64,000 nt of DNA from Manis javanica. Lineage: Eukaryota > Chordata > Mammalia > Pholidota > Manidae. Numbering within the stretch: the stretch's first letter is position 1; every line of letters starts with the position of its first letter. The stretch covers positions 165,079,401 to 165,143,400 of the forward strand of contig NC_133158.1 of the NCBI RefSeq assembly GCF_040802235.1, written 5' to 3'. Positions 61,333 to 64,000 of this stretch are shown in pieces. Under the pieces are notes generated by a model that was given only the letters and a program-made list of their open reading frames with translations, made no database searches and was not told the origin of the DNA. A program made the translations under genes and the position numbers.

Positions 61333-63480
61333 AACAAAATTGAGCTATGCTTTTATTTAGCTGCAAGTATGTTTTATGTAGCCGATAGAAGATAATTAAA
61401 CCTTGGGGTTAGGTAATGCAAAACTTTTGACTTTTGTTTGTTGTTTAATATTTACATTCTGATATACAAAGACCTTTAATATTTACATACTGATACAAAG
61501 ACCTATAATATTGACATACTGATAAAAAAACACCTGAGCTAGTCTTTAGTTCTTTGTTAGGATTAAGTAGAAGTGAATATTGAGAATTATATAGTAAAGC
61601 CAATTTGACCAATATAGTTAGTTAGTAATGGCTTTTATGTATATTGTGTAGCAATTGTACTTTGCCCTGAGTAATTTACTTACAGAGTATAAATTTCAGC
61701 TCTAACTTAGGTTAGAGCATTGGTCTTATGAGAAATATGCTTCATGGTTTTAATTGCTTGGTTTGGAAGCAGTAAGAAATATTATATAATGGTACATCAA
61801 TAGAGAAGAAAATAAGTATACTCTATTGAGTGTCTTAAGGAAAAAAAAGTCTCCTGAGTAAGGGAGGATAAACTTAAAAAATCTTAACTGAAACACTTGT
61901 TTAAATTACATTTTCTACCTCCTAATTTTATTCTTTTTAAACAGTCAGTCTTTGAATGCCAGCTGTGCCTTCATTGTTGGACATGGTCCTTGTTGATTTT
62001 TATAGCAATAAGATAATGTGCGAAATCCAATGTATGTAATTCCCAAACAATGTGAACAACTTCTTGGAGGTGATAGAGAAGGGAAGGCTCTTCATAGAGG
62101 AGTAGGATTTGGATAGCAGGCAGAGTGGACAAATTATCCAGTCCAAAATGGCAGTAGTGCCATCGTATAGAGGAACCCTCTTCTATATCCTTGCTCACTG
62201 TATGTACTTGTGAGCCATAGCAATAGCCAGTTGCACTTATTTCCCCAACCATTCTTTTCCATAAAAGAATTTGTTCTAATGGCTTATCCTTTGCAGCTAA
62301 TACTTGTCTAAACATCAGAAATGACTCTTTTCTCTTAACTCTTTAAGCTTAATTGGCCAAGTATCAGAGACTAGGTGCATGCTAATTATTCCTTCATCTC
62401 TCGCTGCAGCTGTTTTCTTTCCACCTGGACTAATTCTAAGATAATTATTTTTTTGCTTCCTAAGTTATGTGACTCTGTTACCATTGAACACATTCTGATC
62501 CAATTCAGAAATACAAACTCTCTGTATAATCGCATACTAATACAAGCAGTAAAATGTGTACCACATATTTAAGCGCACAGTTTTAAACTGAGTCCCTTAA
62601 AATATAACAACTGTATTGTAGTTTTTAAAATCATATCAGTTTAAATAAATATATATGCACACACATATGTATTTATAATATTGGGTGAATGTACTTTAGT
62701 TTGTTAAACATGATTTGCGTAAAGGGATTATGCATAATTTTCTAAGTTTTTTTATAGTGTCCTTATTAGTTGTAGTTTCCAGTGACATCATTTTGGTTGT
62801 GTTTGTGCTCATGAAAACAACTGCTAGTTTGAAAATGGTATGTATATTAACATATACATGCATATAATATAAATGTATACTGTACATCCACACCCCTACA
62901 AATGTACATACACACAGGTGCACACACACTCATAATACCCAGCGGTTTTAATTTGAAGGAGATAAGAGTTATTGTAGTCTTCACATTCTATTGATGTTCT
63001 TGGTTTTGGATAAGCCAAGACTTTATTTGGAGGAATTAAGTGTATTGTGTCAAAAATGCTGCTGTATATAGCATGTCCCTGCCAAGGTTTTTTATTCAAG
63101 AGTTTCAGATAGACTATTAAATAGCAGATTAGGGCCCTAGGAACATTACATAGAAGAAATTGGCATCAAAAACTCAGTTTTAGATATTCTTACTACAAAG
63201 TTTTTACAAATTGAGTCATTCAAAAATTACCTTAGAAATTACTATGCAAAAGGAAAGTAATCTCTTTTATAAAGCATAGATATCTTCATGTTTTTCTTCA
63301 AAGTTAATTTAATTCAGAAATCTGTAAGTTTTATGTTGCATTTTTCTTAAAGAAAATTGTGTGCCAGCTGCTTTGATTCTATTACATTTTACTTGCGGTA
63401 TATTATATCTTGTTCATACTATAAAATCTTTAAAATAAAAACAAGTGATTTCAGGCATTTACAGCCTTTTGCCTCTGTGA
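61333..63480. other. ATP1B3 intron 2, no recognised exon
   Basis: AT-rich intron with a direct repeat near 61450-61510 ('tttaatatttacat...tgatac' units, three copies). I looked for exon 3 of ATP1B3 and did not find it, so it is presumably to the right of the window. Confidence 0.6.
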
Positions 63481-63489
63481 CTGCAGCCC

Positions 63490-63845
63490 TAAGAATGCTC
63501 AGGCTTCAGAAGAGGCTTGTGTCTGCTCTGCTGTGGCAAAAAGGTCTGGTTGGACCCCAATAAGACCAATGAAAGTGCTGACACCAACTCCCATCAGGAG
63601 ATCTGTAAGCTGATCAAAGATGGGCTGATCATTCGGAAGCCTATGACTGTCTATTCCCAAGCTTGATGTTGGAAAAACACCTTGGTTCACCAGAAGGGCA
63701 GGCATATAGGCTTAGGTAAGCAAAGATTATCTGTGCTGGATGCTTGAAAGATAAGATACTGTGAATCTAAGAAGATTGACTGCCACATGTATTAGAGCCT
63801 GTACCTGAAAGTGAAGGGTAACATGTTAAAAAAAACAAATGTAAA
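63490..63845 (+). pseudogene. RPL19: Processed pseudogene of ribosomal protein L19
   Basis: Intronless, frame-broken copy of the eL19 protein of the 60S subunit. Readable pieces are MLRLQKRL, a KVWLDPN-like stretch ('gtctggttggaccccaataa'), 'aagctgatcaaagatgggct', 'gggctgatcattcggaagcc', 'ggaaaaacaccttggttcac', then 'ctgtgaatctaagaagattg' and 'agcctgtacctgaaagtgaa'. A block of roughly 60 bp is missing in the middle, and the copy ends early near 63835. Likely an L1-mediated retrocopy. Confidence 0.85.
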
Positions 63846-63846
63846 G

Positions 63847-64000
63847 AAGACATCAGTAAATGGAAAATACATCCCATGCTCACGGGTAGGCAGAATTTAT
63901 ATTGTAAAAATGGACATTCTGACTAAAGCAATTTACAGATTCAATGCAATCTCTATCAAAATACCAACAGCATTCTTCAACCAACTAGGAAAAATAGTTG
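63847..64000 (+). mobile_element. L1 ORF2 fragment, runs off the right edge
   Basis: Plus-strand ORF2 sequence after the RT domain ('ttgtaaaaatggacattctg', 'acagattcaatgcaatctct', 'accaacagcattcttcaacc') starts where the RPL19 copy ends. Confidence 0.85.

Noticed and set aside
61333-64000. ATP1B3 exon 3
   Set aside because: No segment encodes the expected ectodomain start after SPG with a phase-1 acceptor; the RPL19 and L1 matches explain the only coding-like sequence.
1-64000. tRNA, rRNA, CRISPR arrays, bacterial-type operons
   Set aside because: None found; the DNA is mammalian nuclear sequence.

Overview
The window is nuclear DNA of a placental mammal. It has long introns, a CpG-island promoter, LINE-1 (L1) copies of several ages, ancient mammal-wide repeats (MIR, L2, HAL1/L1M, Tigger1, a hAT element), class I endogenous retrovirus (ERV) sequence and intronless ribosomal-protein pseudogenes. 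No primate Alu, rodent B1/B2, ruminant BovB, carnivore tRNA-Lys SINE or other young SINE was seen. Activity of lineage-specific L1 and ERV without young SINEs suggests a laurasiatherian such as a pangolin; this is inference with low confidence.

The only functional gene recognised is ATP1B3 (Na+/K+-ATPase beta-3 subunit) on the + strand. Its CpG-island promoter and exon 1 lie near 24.1-25.4 kb (start codon 24793), intron 1 is about 28.9 kb, and exon 2 (the membrane helix) is at 53812-53940. The remaining exons are beyond the right edge.

Layout: 1-24 kb is intergenic and holds a deleted L1 (1-3794), an RPS2 processed pseudogene (6370-7170), a truncated L1 (8124-9614), an ERV-derived poly(A) retroposon 'copy A' (10764-12560), another truncated L1 (16129-17239), a HAL1-like fragment and MIR. 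Intron 1 holds MIR, L2, a hAT element, a nearly full-length Tigger1 (33108-36659) split by retroposon 'copy B', two head-to-head L1 pieces, a degraded ERV 3' end with a complete LTR ('copy C', to 43676), a rearranged L1 (44428-46230), older L1M fragments and an LTR-like block. Intron 2 opens with a 7.35-kb antisense insertion: ERV retroposon 'copy D' followed by a full-length but broken L1. The window ends with an RPL19 pseudogene and the start of another L1.

The most interesting element is the A/B/D family. Each copy carries the 3' end of a class I ERV (env transmembrane region or what follows it, polypurine tract, LTR U3-R) that stops just after an AATAAA signal in a poly(A) tail. A has target-site duplications (TSDs) of L1 type. 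A and D also share the same 5' end and the same internal A-tract, so they look like copies of one chimeric master RNA mobilised by L1, not ordinary proviruses.
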